From: Cristatella mucedo
Taxonomy: Eukaryota; Bryozoa; Phylactolaemata; Cristatellidae
Direction of reading: 5' to 3'
Assembly: GCA_009760855.2 (NCBI GenBank)
Contig: WPIO01000112.1
Location: forward strand, 358,501 to 422,500
DNA: 64,000 bases
Of this stretch, positions 1 to 22,829 are shown in pieces (the stretch's first letter is position 1; every line of letters starts with the position of its first letter). The notes beneath the pieces were generated by a model, which was not told the origin of the DNA, made no database searches, and saw only the letters and a list, made by a program, of their open reading frames with translations. Both the position numbers and the translations under genes were made by a program.

Positions 1-1709
1 AAACTGGCTTTTGCTTTATCACTTGCAATGGATGAGTCTTGCGACATTAAAGACACGGCACAAGTTACCCTTTTCGTCAGGTATATGTCGTCCCAAGGTC
101 CAAAAGAAGCATTGCTAGGATTGCTGCCGCTCTCAGGGCAAACTCGTGGAGAAGATATAGCAAATGCTGTGCAAAAATACCTGGAAGACTATGAAATTGA
201 CATAAATAAAATCGTTTCCATAGCAACTGATGGAGCCAGAAGTATGACAGGACTACATAAAGGGGTAACAACGATTCTTCGGCAAAAAATAAACTACGAA
301 ATTTTAACGTTTCACTGCATAATTCATCAAGAGGCGCTTTGTGCCTAAATATTTCTGACCGAAATGGTTGATGTCGTGAACTTGGTTTTAAGATTATTAA
401 CAGCATTTTGGCAAAAGCACTCTACCATCGCCAGTTTAAGGAATTTCTCGAAGAAATAGAAAGCCAGTATTCTGACCTACTTCTGCACAATAAAGTGCTA
501 TGGCTTTCCAGGGGTAACGTATTGAAACGTTTTGCTTCTTGCTTGAGTGAAATAAAAACATTCTTCAATGAAAAAGGCATTGCCCATCCCGAATTGAAAG
601 AAGACAAATGGCTGCGAAAATTCAACTTCATGGTGGATATTACAAAGACACTAAGTGAGCTAAATGTAAAACTGCAAGGAAAGGGAAACCCAGCCTGTGC
701 CTTGCTTGAAGAAGTGGTTTGTTTCGAAAATAAATTACTTCTTTTTGTCGAAGACATGGAGAGCGGTAAATTACTTCATTTCGAAAATCTGAAGCAATAT
801 CGCGATGAAACCAATGCAACTATTGACACGAATTACTTCAGCATTACTATAAACAAAATGAAGGATGGATTCGCTGAGAGATTTGAGCAATTCAAAACAA
901 ACATAAATACTCTGGCGTTCATAGTAAATCCTCATAACACAAATACAAATGAGATCAACATTGAGCCATTTTGAATTGATGCTGGTTCGCTTCAATTGCA
1001 ATTGCTGGATTTGAAAACCAAACATTGGTGGAGTGGTAAGTTCACAGAACTCAAGAGCAAGTTAGAAGAGTTGGAGGTCCAGAAAAGCATGCACGTTATG
1101 CTGCACAAGTGGACAGCTCTAAAAGAAATACCGTGAGTTGAGGCACTCATATTTGACGCATGGAATAGTCTTCCAGAATGCTACAGTGAGGCGAATAAGT
1201 TGGCATTTGGAGTTCTGACGATCTTCGGGTCAACATACTTGTGCGAGCAAGCGTTCTCTTGCATTAATATAATAAAAAGTAAAGTAAGAAGTCAACTAAC
1301 AGATAAAAATCTAGAGGCGCGCTTGAAACTGAAAACAAAAAGCTATGAGCCAGATTTAACCAAATTTTCAAAATACATGTAAGGCCAATGCTCCCATTGA
1401 TGTAACTATTGTAAATATATATTATTCAATAATTATAGCTATATTATATGATTACTAATTTTATTATTCTAGCAGAGCTAGCTAAAATACTTTAACATGT
1501 TTTGTGCGAAACATTTGTATGTTTGTATATGAATAAATATTATTTCATATTTAAAGCTATTTATTTTAAATCAAAAATCAAATTTGTATACCCAATCCTA
1601 ATCAAATACCATAATATTGAAATAAAAATGTTAGTGGCTCTTTCAAAGCTGGGAATTTTTGTAAATTGTAACTTTTGGCTCTTCCGTCTCAAAAGGTTGC
1701 CGACCCCTG
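1..1709 (+). mobile_element. Decayed hAT-family DNA transposon, 3' part
   Basis: This is the catalytic and C-terminal part of a hAT transposase, cut off at the 5' end by the window edge. Three reading pieces follow one another: 28-348, 408-974 and 1200-1382. The first contains SIATDGARSMTG and FHCIIHQEALCA, which fit the conserved DDE-region blocks of hAT transposases of the kind also seen in domesticated GTF2IRD2/ZBED-like genes. The last piece contains GSTYLCEQAFSCINIIKSK, the hAT C-terminal dimerisation signature. Stops and frame changes near 346, 974 and 1,135 separate the pieces, so no intact enzyme can be made. AT-rich 3' non-coding DNA runs to a terminal inverted repeat ending near 1,709. 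The hAT assignment is firm; the subfamily (Charlie-like) rests mainly on the end sequence. Confidence 0.85.
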
Positions 1710-1717
1710 GCCTAGAG
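1690..1717 (+). repeat. hAT 3' terminal inverted repeat and candidate target-site duplication
   Basis: Read on the minus strand the element ends CAGGGGTCGGCAACCTTTTG, the typical outer end of Charlie-like hAT elements. The next eight bases, GCCTAGAG, have the CTAG core often seen in 8-bp hAT target-site duplications. The matching 5' copy would lie upstream of this window, so the duplication is not confirmed. Confidence 0.7.
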
Positions 1718-1859
1718 GAACTGTTACGAGAACGGATGCGTCCTCGCCAGTCCCAGCGCCTATCGTGGTTGGCCTTCGAACTGCTCACAGGGCTAGCACC
1801 TCAGCCATGAGGGATTTGAACTCGGACAATAGGCAGTGCTGCGCTCGTTCTGATTCAGA

Positions 1860-2482
1860 TGAGATGGCAGAGGAGGAGCTAGCGGCTACCAGTGTCAGCG
1901 TCTGCGGTGGCGTAACGGTGGCTGGCCACAACGTGCCGAGGCTTCTTCGAGCATGCGGTCTGCCATTTCCGCTAACGTGCTAACGTGTTGAGCGCGGCGT
2001 CGCATCCCGATGGAACCAAACGGACATCGACCGGCAAGCGCTGCAGGAACAGTTCACGAAAAATGGCTCCTCTGAACCGGTCGCTCTCGTCGCCCAGCAG
2101 CTGACGTAAAAATGCCGGAGGAATTATGTCGGCGTGCGATAGCCGAGCGGATCACCTGCGAGAAGCCGGCGCAGACGCAGCTGCACAGAAGCAGAAAAAC
2201 GTTGTAGTATAGCCTCGCATAATCGATCTATGGGTCCTCATCGGGAGGGTTTATTATGAGGTCGCAAAGCTCATAAATCGCCGTGTCACCTATGGTGAGC
2301 GACGTCAGCTGGAACTTAGTTCTCTGGCCTATGATTTTCATGAAATCGAAATGTGATTCGACGCCGGCTTGCCAAAGCGCCGTGTCGCTCCGTAAGAACT
2401 CTGGCAACCTCACATGGCGATGGGAATCCGCTGCGCCATGTTTGGGTTTACGCCATAGCAATTGCTCGGTGTAGGAATACAT
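1860..2482 (-). pseudogene. Decayed LTR-retrotransposon gag-like fragment
   Basis: On the minus strand from 2,482 an 84-residue stretch contains RLPEFLRSDTALWQAGVES and, further on, LIINPPDEDP. This pattern (P-x-F-x-x-x-x-x-x-LW-x-x-x-x-E) is typical of gag-like proteins of Ty3/Gypsy-type retrotransposons of invertebrates. Downstream, in shifted frames, come LLGDESDRFRGAIF, RELFLQRLPVDVRLV and LAEMADRMLEEA, which match the next part of the same protein. At least two frameshifts and an in-frame stop (just after DEDP) break it. No LTRs, protease or polymerase were seen. It lies just beyond the hAT 3' end. The exact element family is uncertain. Confidence 0.6.
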
Positions 2483-2489
2483 AGTGTGT

Positions 2490-4360
2490 TCGAATCGGCG
2501 TACAGGTCACCAGTTTGTGGGGGTCGACTTTGACTTGTCACTCGGATGGTTGACGAGGGCGTTTGCAGTGCGTGCAGTGATGGCAACGACGCCACTGACC
2601 ACTCCGCAAGATGCAATTAACGAGATGAAGTCGCGAGGCTCTTCTGTCCTCGTGCAGCGAACGTGTGGGAGCTGGAGACGGATGGCGGCGCGTCCTCTCA
2701 TGGCTGCAAGAGCTAATAAGAGCGCCAGCGGGGAAGGATCACACGACCGAGTGGCCATTCGCTTATGACCTCGCGGCCATTCACTAATGCCTTCACCCAA
2801 TCAGCGGAGAGAACCTGGCTGCAGAGGCGTTATGCACTCCTGCCCTGGTCTGGCTAGTTCGGGGGCGACACGGTGGCGATGCCACGCCCACAACTCCACT
2901 GAAATGTCGAACGTCTCCAAAAATAGACCTACCTAGTAAGTATTACGTAAGTGTTGCATGCGCTGCTGTGGTTGCGAGGGTCTTACTTTAGGAGCCGCGA
3001 CAGAGCTTTCACAAGACTACCAACATTCGGGAAGAACTCAGCGGAAATGTGGCATGGTCAGACACGGACCTCGAGCAATTTCCTATGCAAAGCTACAAAA
3101 CCCGGCTAACGCGACGCACTTAGACAGCAGTTTCTGTGAGCGTACAATGCGAGTGTCCTATTATAGGATCACCCAGTCTTTTCATTCAAGCGCTCCTAGC
3201 CTTCCGGCGTGCGGCACGCGCCAACTGTTATCGACGATCTGCCTTATTTGGTTTTTGTCTTTGACAGCGGTCCATCGGAACTGACCAACGCCTGTACACC
3301 GACCAGTCAGGCGCGATGTAGCGCTGTGCTATCTGTACTGTCGAGCTCGGGACGTGCGCACAACTTAAGTGGTACCAATTTAAATAATAGAGGAATGAAA
3401 GCGTACTAGCGTGAGCTATTAAGCGAGGGCTGTACGCACGGCAGGTAAGTCAGAGACGCTTGACAAAGCAGAAGGCAGGCCAGGGCCTGCGTAGCAACGG
3501 AAATCCGAAATTACCAAATATAAAATTGGAACATAAAGTTTGGTCAAACTTTAGGAAATTATAGAGTCATTAAGCGATAGGTAGATCTCGGGGAGAGCCA
3601 TTTGTCGTGCATAGCGATAGCCTGTTTCCGTCACCTTGCCGCCATTTACGATAGTGGCCTGTCGGGTTAGAATGGTGTCCCCACACGAAGACGGCGGCTC
3701 GTCTCTAGGTACTTCACTGGCAACGTGTGGTCGACTGCGCTAGGGCTACATCGTGTTCATCGCTCGTTTCTACGTGACCGCGCGCTGGCGGTTGCTGTGA
3801 CCCGAGGGGGGCCTGTCGGACTCGCAGCGTGTGGACGAACCGCGTAGGTTTCGCTACTGTCCGCCAGCCATCGCGCAGTTGGATATTTTCGGAAGACCAG
3901 GAGTCTCCGATGTGGTGTACTGGTTTCTTTTATTCTCTCTGAAGTGGTATCGTGTACTGTTTAGCATATCGGTGTCGAGTAGCTTGGGTTTCTTGTTGGG
4001 GAGGGGGTCTCTGAAAATGGCATGAGGTACACCTGGTGAAAGCTGCAAAGATTCAAGTGTTCGTACTCAGTGAGGCTCTTGATATTTCAATTGTTCATAG
4101 TGTTGACTACGGTCGGCTAACGAGGTAGGCCGTTATTATCGCACCTTCGCCTGCCACCTAGTAGTGTGCAGAGGGTGCTTGTCAACAGTAAGTACTACAG
4201 TAATAACTAAACAGATATAGCTGGACCGTCAGCCATATTTATATAGTATCAAATATCCCTAAGAGATACCTTAGTCCTATAAATGAGGAAAATTCCACGT
4301 CCTGGGTTTCTAAACACGTGACTACTCAAAACTCAATGTGAGGGTTTAACTAACTATAAT
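2490..4360. other. Intergenic DNA, nothing recognised
   Basis: Only short overlapping open frames without recognisable motifs occur here. I see no repeat shared with the rest of the window, no tRNA-like boxes and no splice-linked exon. Confidence 0.5.
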
Positions 4361-4364
4361 AATA

Positions 4365-4400
4365 ATGATAGTACACTTGATATAGCGCCCTCAGAGAACT

Positions 4401-4468
<68 letters not shown>

Positions 4469-4500
4469 TTCTCTCTCGGCGCTTTACAAGTGCAAGCTCA
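4365..4500 (-). repeat. LINE/SINE 3'-tail relic expanded into a (CT)n microsatellite
   Basis: The left side (ataataatgatag, then tgatatagcgccctcagag) and the right side (cggcgctttacaagtgca) are the two halves of the family-A LINE 3' hairpin seen elsewhere in the window. Between them the usual short loop sequence aatctctttctagg is replaced by about 75 bases of CT repeat (about 4,404-4,478). Confidence 0.7.
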
Positions 4501-4721
4501 CCCATTTTGGCACATTCACTAGGTTTTTTTAGCCCAGCTTGGTTAGCCCAGCCCGTCTGTTCTCCCTGCTGAATGAACGTGCTAGCATTCTGAAGAGATC
4601 CAGGGGACCAACAGCAATATTTGGCAACAATAATAAGAATACTAAGGCACTTTTATAGAGCCCCGAGAGAACTAAAAAAATTTTCTAGGCATTTGTATGT
4701 ATGTAGGACACCTGTCAGTTG

Positions 4722-5392
4722 GTTAATAATTATAATAATGCACTTGATAAAGCGCCCTCAGAGAACTCAATCTCTTTCTAGGTGCTTTACATTTGCTGCA
4801 AAGGGAAACACAATTGAATGGTGAGTAATATCATGTTTGATAAGCAACATGAATAACATGGTTAGGGGTGACATGCACAGGGTCAGCATGCAAGTGTGGT
4901 TAGTGGAAGCATGCACAGTGTCAGCATGCATAAACACATGAGGGACGAATCACAGGGACCCACTTAATGCTGTACTAAATAGGTGTGCTTTTAAGTTCTT
5001 TTTAAATGTGGTCAAGTCAGGGGATGTTCTGACGCAAGTCGAGAGGAAGTTCCAGGCTTTGGGAGCATACGAACTAAATGCACGGTCTCCAAAGGATTTG
5101 AGGTTTGTACGAGGTACTGGTAAACTGTTGGAATCGAAAAGCGGTTGGTACGGAGCTTGGCCTGGTGGAGGAGTAGATCTGAGAGATAGGCTGGAGCCAA
5201 AGAATGAAGTGACCTACAAGTGAGCGACAAAACCTTGAAGTCGATCCGTTGCTGGAATGGGAGCCAGTGCAGGTCGGCAAGAAGGGGTTTGATGTGGCAA
5301 CTGCTACGCTCACGACAGACAAGCCTAGCTGCAGAGTTTTGCACCAGCTGTAAGCGCCTGATTGCACGGCTAGCAAGCAGTGATTTTGTGTC
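4722..5392 (-). mobile_element. 5'-truncated family-A LINE copy (3' end)
   Basis: On the minus strand this encodes the C-terminal tail of the LINE reverse transcriptase protein, including LVQNSAARLVCRERRSCH and LAPAYLSDLL. A 3' UTR with two diverged copies of a ~32-bp unit around gcatgcacag follows, then the conserved 3' hairpin and an ATTATT-rich tail at about 4,722-4,740. It matches the copies at 48.3, 56.9 and 63.1 kb. Confidence 0.8.
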
Positions 5393-5483
5393 GGTGTGGT
5401 TCAACGAACAGTAGTTTCATATAGTCGCGGATAAATAGCAAGAGTAGTAAATACATATCTATGGTAATGCCAGCGAATGTCTG

Positions 5484-6250
5484 TCTTATATCTTCTTCGT
5501 CTGTAACTTCGCAAGCCACGAAGACTAAGTGGGTGTAATGCTCGAGTTTTCTAAAGAGCACTCTAACCCTAAGCGGCTTTTGGTGCACCTACGGTAGCCA
5601 ACTGACTTCATCTCGAGCAACAAAGAGAACGTGAGAAGCATAGCTGAGTCGACAGGGCAGTCAAGGAAGTGGGTAGCATGCAAGTAGCAGTTGAGGACGG
5701 CTGTGAACGATGTGCTACAGTCTGCATTAGGAGAGTAGATGTTGCATAAGAATTATGGAAGTGATTTTCACTGTCTATGACCTGCAGACCCAAAGCTTCT
5801 GTCAACAGTGGTCTTTGAGCGTAGGAATAGAGTAGCAATTTATTGTCTGTAGATGATCTGAGAACACGATGTGGCAGAAACTGGTGCAGCTGTTCAGCTA
5901 GGTAGGAAGGAGCCAAGGCCATTGCAGAACTTGATGGCACACTAGGTAAGGCGGTTGCTTTCACGACCTCGGTCCCGAGGTCGTGGGTTCGATTCCTGCA
6001 GTGGGCGATCCTTTATCGCCACTGCAAGCAGTGGTGATAGCCGTAAAGGCTCTTCTGTCGCTATACACAAAGAGGCTGTTTAATCAGCTAGGATTTTTTT
6101 TGTGGGTCTGTAAATTTTACTCGGTATTGATTGATCAAAAGGGAGCCATTGCAGCTCCTTCAGCAAATGAGACACGTAGCTTAGTAAAGCTCTGGGATTT
6201 TTACTAGCCTTGCAGCCAGCCATAGTCATCATTAGCTTCAGAGGCTGAAT
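5484..6250 (-). mobile_element. Family-B LINE 3' fragment, interrupted by a SINE
   Basis: The minus strand encodes LAPSYLAEQLHQFLPHRVLR and, further on, EALGLQVIDSENHFHN. This is a reverse-transcriptase C-terminal tail related to, but distinct from, family A. The same order of blocks recurs at 11.5, 42.4 and 61.1 kb. Comparison with the 11.5-kb copy shows that the block 'tgatcaa...agctccttcagcaaa...gagacacgt' (about 6,128-6,180) belongs to the same element and has been pushed away by a SINE-1 insertion at about 5,936-6,091. Confidence 0.7.
5936..6091 (+). mobile_element. SINE-1 copy inserted in a family-B LINE
   Basis: A tRNA-like head has an A-box-like tggcacactaggtaaggcgg and a B box ggttcgattcc. 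Between them is the hairpin cacgacctcgg/cccgaggtcgtg. The body continues with a gcgatcctttatcgccactg segment and ends with aagaggctgtttaatcagct. Full-length by comparison with copies at 41.6 and 54.1 kb. Confidence 0.8.
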
Positions 6251-6254
6251 GGCT

Positions 6255-7480
6255 TTTTTGATAGCCTAGCCAAAACGAAATTGTAGTGGCGGGATAATCA
6301 AACACTGCTGACGGTTAGGCCGTGCAAGATAAGTAGACTTAAAACTCTTGTGTTTAGTGGAGTAACTTCTTGGAGAACTTGACTTTGACTTTCTTTCCAC
6401 TGACCCAACTTTTACTCACAGCCTGGCTAGTGTTACTGAACTATTTTAAATGTTAATGTCGCAGCTAGAAGAGACAGACTGGCTTGTTCATCCATGGGAG
6501 CCCGTGTGGCTGAATAAATAAGCTGTTGTTCGCATGTGTTACTGTTCTCACTTAGCATGGTTCTGACTTATTGAGTAGCCAACTCTACTATGCACGAGGT
6601 GATTATTGCGTCTGCTTTAGCAGTGAATCCTTGTACGTGCAGTTTGTGGCCATTTGAGAACAGTTGCTGCCAGCTAGATAGATGCATGCAAGTGACAGGT
6701 TTTTTATGCATTGCACTTGTGATACTAGCCGGGTAGCGAGTGCTTGACTGGCACTATATTGATATATGGGAGCTCGGGGAATGTTTGCTATGTTTCTCAA
6801 CGTGCCCTGGTGTAGTGTACGATACGATGCAATACGGTCTTATTTATTACGGACTTATGCTAAATTTAAGCTACTGACTGAGTTATAATTGGACCGAACT
6901 TACCCCTGCCCGAATAAGGAATTGGCTGTTCCCAGGTCCTAGGGCTATTGGATATGCTGTATGGTAGTTTGACCTGCAGTTTGAAGCTTGAATGCTTGCT
7001 TTGGCCTGTGGTTGAGGACTTAAATGGTGATTGAGGCCAACGGTCTGTAGTTGTTTCTTCTAGGCTTGGTAGATCAGACCGGCTCGACCAGCAACGAGGG
7101 ATTCCTTGCAGTTTTTAATAGTCATAAACGAAGGTTTTTGCTCTAAGCTAAAATTGTGAGAGCTCCATATTCCTAAATTAAGAGTAGGTGCTCGGCAGAT
7201 GTACTCAAAAAGGAGCCGCTGGTTGGGTACTCCTCAAGATTAAGTTGCCTTGGTTCGACATGATCTGACAAAAAAGTGTTAGTGAATCTTAATTCAGAAA
7301 GGATCATCGGATGTGTCTCATTGACCCTGGACATTTTTCACCTTTTTGTGGTTAGTTCAGTCCTGATTATAGAACTGTTCTACATGCTCCCGTATATGTT
7401 GTGAAGCATTTCATGTGGACAAGTGTGGCGTACTGGTGCACAGAACTATTTGGCGCCCAGTAGTGTATATCTTTCTGATT
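6255..7480. other. Intergenic DNA, nothing recognised
   Basis: No open frame with recognisable motifs and no repeat shared with other parts of the window. Confidence 0.5.
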
Positions 7481-7481
7481 A

Positions 7482-8225
7482 GGGTGACATGCACAGAGTC
7501 AGCATGCATATGTATAGTTAGTCTCAGCATGCATAGTGTCAGCAGGCGTAAGCGCACAAAGGACCAATTATGTAGACCCACTAAATGCTGTGAACAATAT
7601 ATGCGTTTTTAATTTCTTTTTAAATGTGGTCAAGTCAGGGGATGTGATGCAAATCGGGAGTGAGCTCCAGGCTTTGGGAGCATACGAACTACAGGCACGG
7701 TTTCGAAAAGATTTGAGGTTTGTACGAGGTATAGGTAAACGATTAGATTCCGAAAAGTGAGTGGCACTATGCTTAGTCTAGTGGGGGGAGTAGATCTGAT
7801 ACTGATAGATAGGCTGGAGCTATAGAACGAAGTGACCTAAAAGTGAGTGACAGAACCTTGAAGTCGATGCGATGCTTTACTGGGAGCAGTGCAGGTCGGC
7901 AAGAAGTGGTGTGATGTGGCAACTGCGACACTCACGACAGACAAGCCTAGCTGCAGGGTTTTGCACCAGTTGTAAGCACCTGATTGCATAGGCCGGTAGA
8001 CCAGCAAGCAGTGAGCTACAGAAGTCGAGATGAGATGTCACAAATGTATGGACCAATTTAGATTTGGTATCCCTGTCTAAGCAAGCCCGAATTTTAGCAA
8101 TGCTATGTGGCTGAATTAGGCAGACTTGCCTGTGGAGCTGATGTGGTCGTCTAATGAAAGGTCACTTTGGAACAGGGGTCCTAGATTTCATGCAGATTCA
8201 AAAGGAAATATACTGGCAGAGCCGA
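7482..8225 (-). mobile_element. Family-A LINE copy lacking its 3' hairpin
   Basis: Homologous base for base to the 3' third of the 48.3-50.8 kb LINE, from the gtgacatgcacag repeat of the 3' UTR up to the RT-coding stretch near 8,225. More diverged than the 4.7, 56.9 and 63.1 kb copies, and the terminal hairpin and ATT tail are missing. Confidence 0.75.
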
Positions 8226-8302
8226 AATGTAAATTTTGAATGTAAAATTAAATGTAAATGTAAAAGTACTGAAATGTAAAATTAAATGTAAATTTTCTAT
8301 TT
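8226..8302. repeat. Short AT-rich tandem motif (taaatgtaaa)
   Basis: Imperfect direct copies of gaaatgtaaa and aattaaatgtaaa repeat over about 75 bases next to the LINE end, about 400 bases upstream of the U2AF2 start codon. No function is apparent. Confidence 0.5.
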
Positions 8303-8619
8303 TTGTTAACTGCAAATATGAGTATAGATGTAATCGAAAGTGCAGGTTTCAGTGATAATTGCTGCAGAGGACAGAAATGATGTGGTAAATGAGTCGTCTG
8401 GGCATTTTTATTTAGCAATGGCTACCTAGGCCTGCTCCCAAGCTATAGCATGGATTGATAGTTTATGTTGCTAGTGGATCAATATTTACTGTTCGGAGCT
8501 AATCTGTGGACCTCGAGCCATGCATTCATTGAGGGATCTTAGCTGAATCAGCCTTTATGCCTAATGCCTGTAAGGTGTTTGTATTGTGTAGCCGTCTGAT
8601 CACTCCCCTGATGTTTCCC

Positions 8620-8698
8620 TATGCTTTGCTGTTCATTTTTGACAGTGGATGGTGTTAAACTGAGAGCGGTCTCCCGTGTTGTAGACCCACGCCAGGCC
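8620..8698 (+). other. U2AF2 leader with candidate 3' splice sites
   Basis: Upstream of the U2AF2 start codon the sequence tgctgttcatttttgacag (about 8,627-8,645) looks like a pyrimidine tract plus AG acceptor. A second, weaker one (cccgtgttgtag) ends at about 8,682. Either could be the 3' end of an intron in the 5' UTR or, in a lineage that uses spliced leaders, a trans-splicing acceptor. No upstream donor was identified. Confidence 0.35.
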
Positions 8699-21877
<13,179 letters not shown>

Positions 21878-22196
21878 AGTCGAGGACAGAAAAGCTCGCA
21901 GAATAGTCCTTTCCGGTGTAGTCGCTCCCTAGATAGCGGCAGCATTTGAGAGACACCTCTGCACCCCTCAGTTGAGCTGTGGCCGGTGCTTGCCGTGACG
22001 GACTGCCGAATACGTGCATACTTGGTACGTGCGAATCGGCTCAGAGCCATTTGTCGTGCCTGCAGCTGCTGCTACACCCGCTAAATTCGCATCACTTTGG
22101 CACCGGCTGAGGTTGCCTCGAGGTTGTGCTCTCTTCTTATTAAGGAAAGTGCTGCTGTCATGGCGGTAATGCAAGGATGCTTCGTTGATGTCTCAA

Positions 22197-22202
22197 AATA
22201 AA
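22197..22202 (+). terminator. U2AF2 polyadenylation signal (AATAAA)
   Basis: The hexamer AATAAA lies 320 bases after the U2AF2 stop codon. It is the first canonical signal downstream, so the 3' UTR probably ends within about 30 bases of it. Confidence 0.6.
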
Positions 22203-22689
22203 GATGCTTTCTCGCACGAGCGATTGCGCATCAGTTTTAGGTGGATTCGGTTTCTGTGTGACTCGATGCAGGCACGATGCATTAGCGTTGTCCAAACAGC
22301 TATAGTTAAGCCAAGCAATGAGATCGGTGCCCCACTCAGCAGTTGCATTGTGGCCTCGTGCTTTGCTCTGTTGGCACACTTTTGAGCTCTAGTGAATGGC
22401 AGCCTCGTTGCCTTAATGGATCTGTGCTACGCATCCAGCATTCACATCCCATGATGGTCATGGTCTTGCCTAGGATCGCAACGGCAATATACTTACGGTA
22501 TCTATATTTAGTCATACAATTAAGAAAAGACAATGGTTGCACTGAAATATTTCTGCTTACTTTAGGAAGGTCTGCTGGTTTGCGTTCATAGACAGCGTTA
22601 GCACTGGGGTATGGTGCACTTAAAACCCACTCAAAAATGTTTCCAAATAATGCTGATTTTTAAGTCTGTAGCTTGTTGACCTAGACACC

Positions 22690-22825
22690 AAGCTGGTTTG
22701 GTCTAGCGGTTAAGGTGCTCGCCCTGACCAAGGTCCGACTGGGGTCGTGGGCTCGAGGCATATGTGAAGCGCCTGAATAGAGATCAAGTTCTCTTGGGGC
22801 GCTATATAAATGAATTATTTATTTA
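22690..22825 (+). mobile_element. SINE-2 copy
   Basis: tRNA-like head: A-box region tggtctagcggttaagg, B-box region ggtcgtgggctcgagg. It is joined to the tail gcgcctgaatagagatcaag / ttctcttggggcgctat, ending in an AT-rich aaatgaattatttat. The tail forms the same hairpin as the family-A LINE 3' end. Confidence 0.8.
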
Positions 22826-22829
22826 TATT

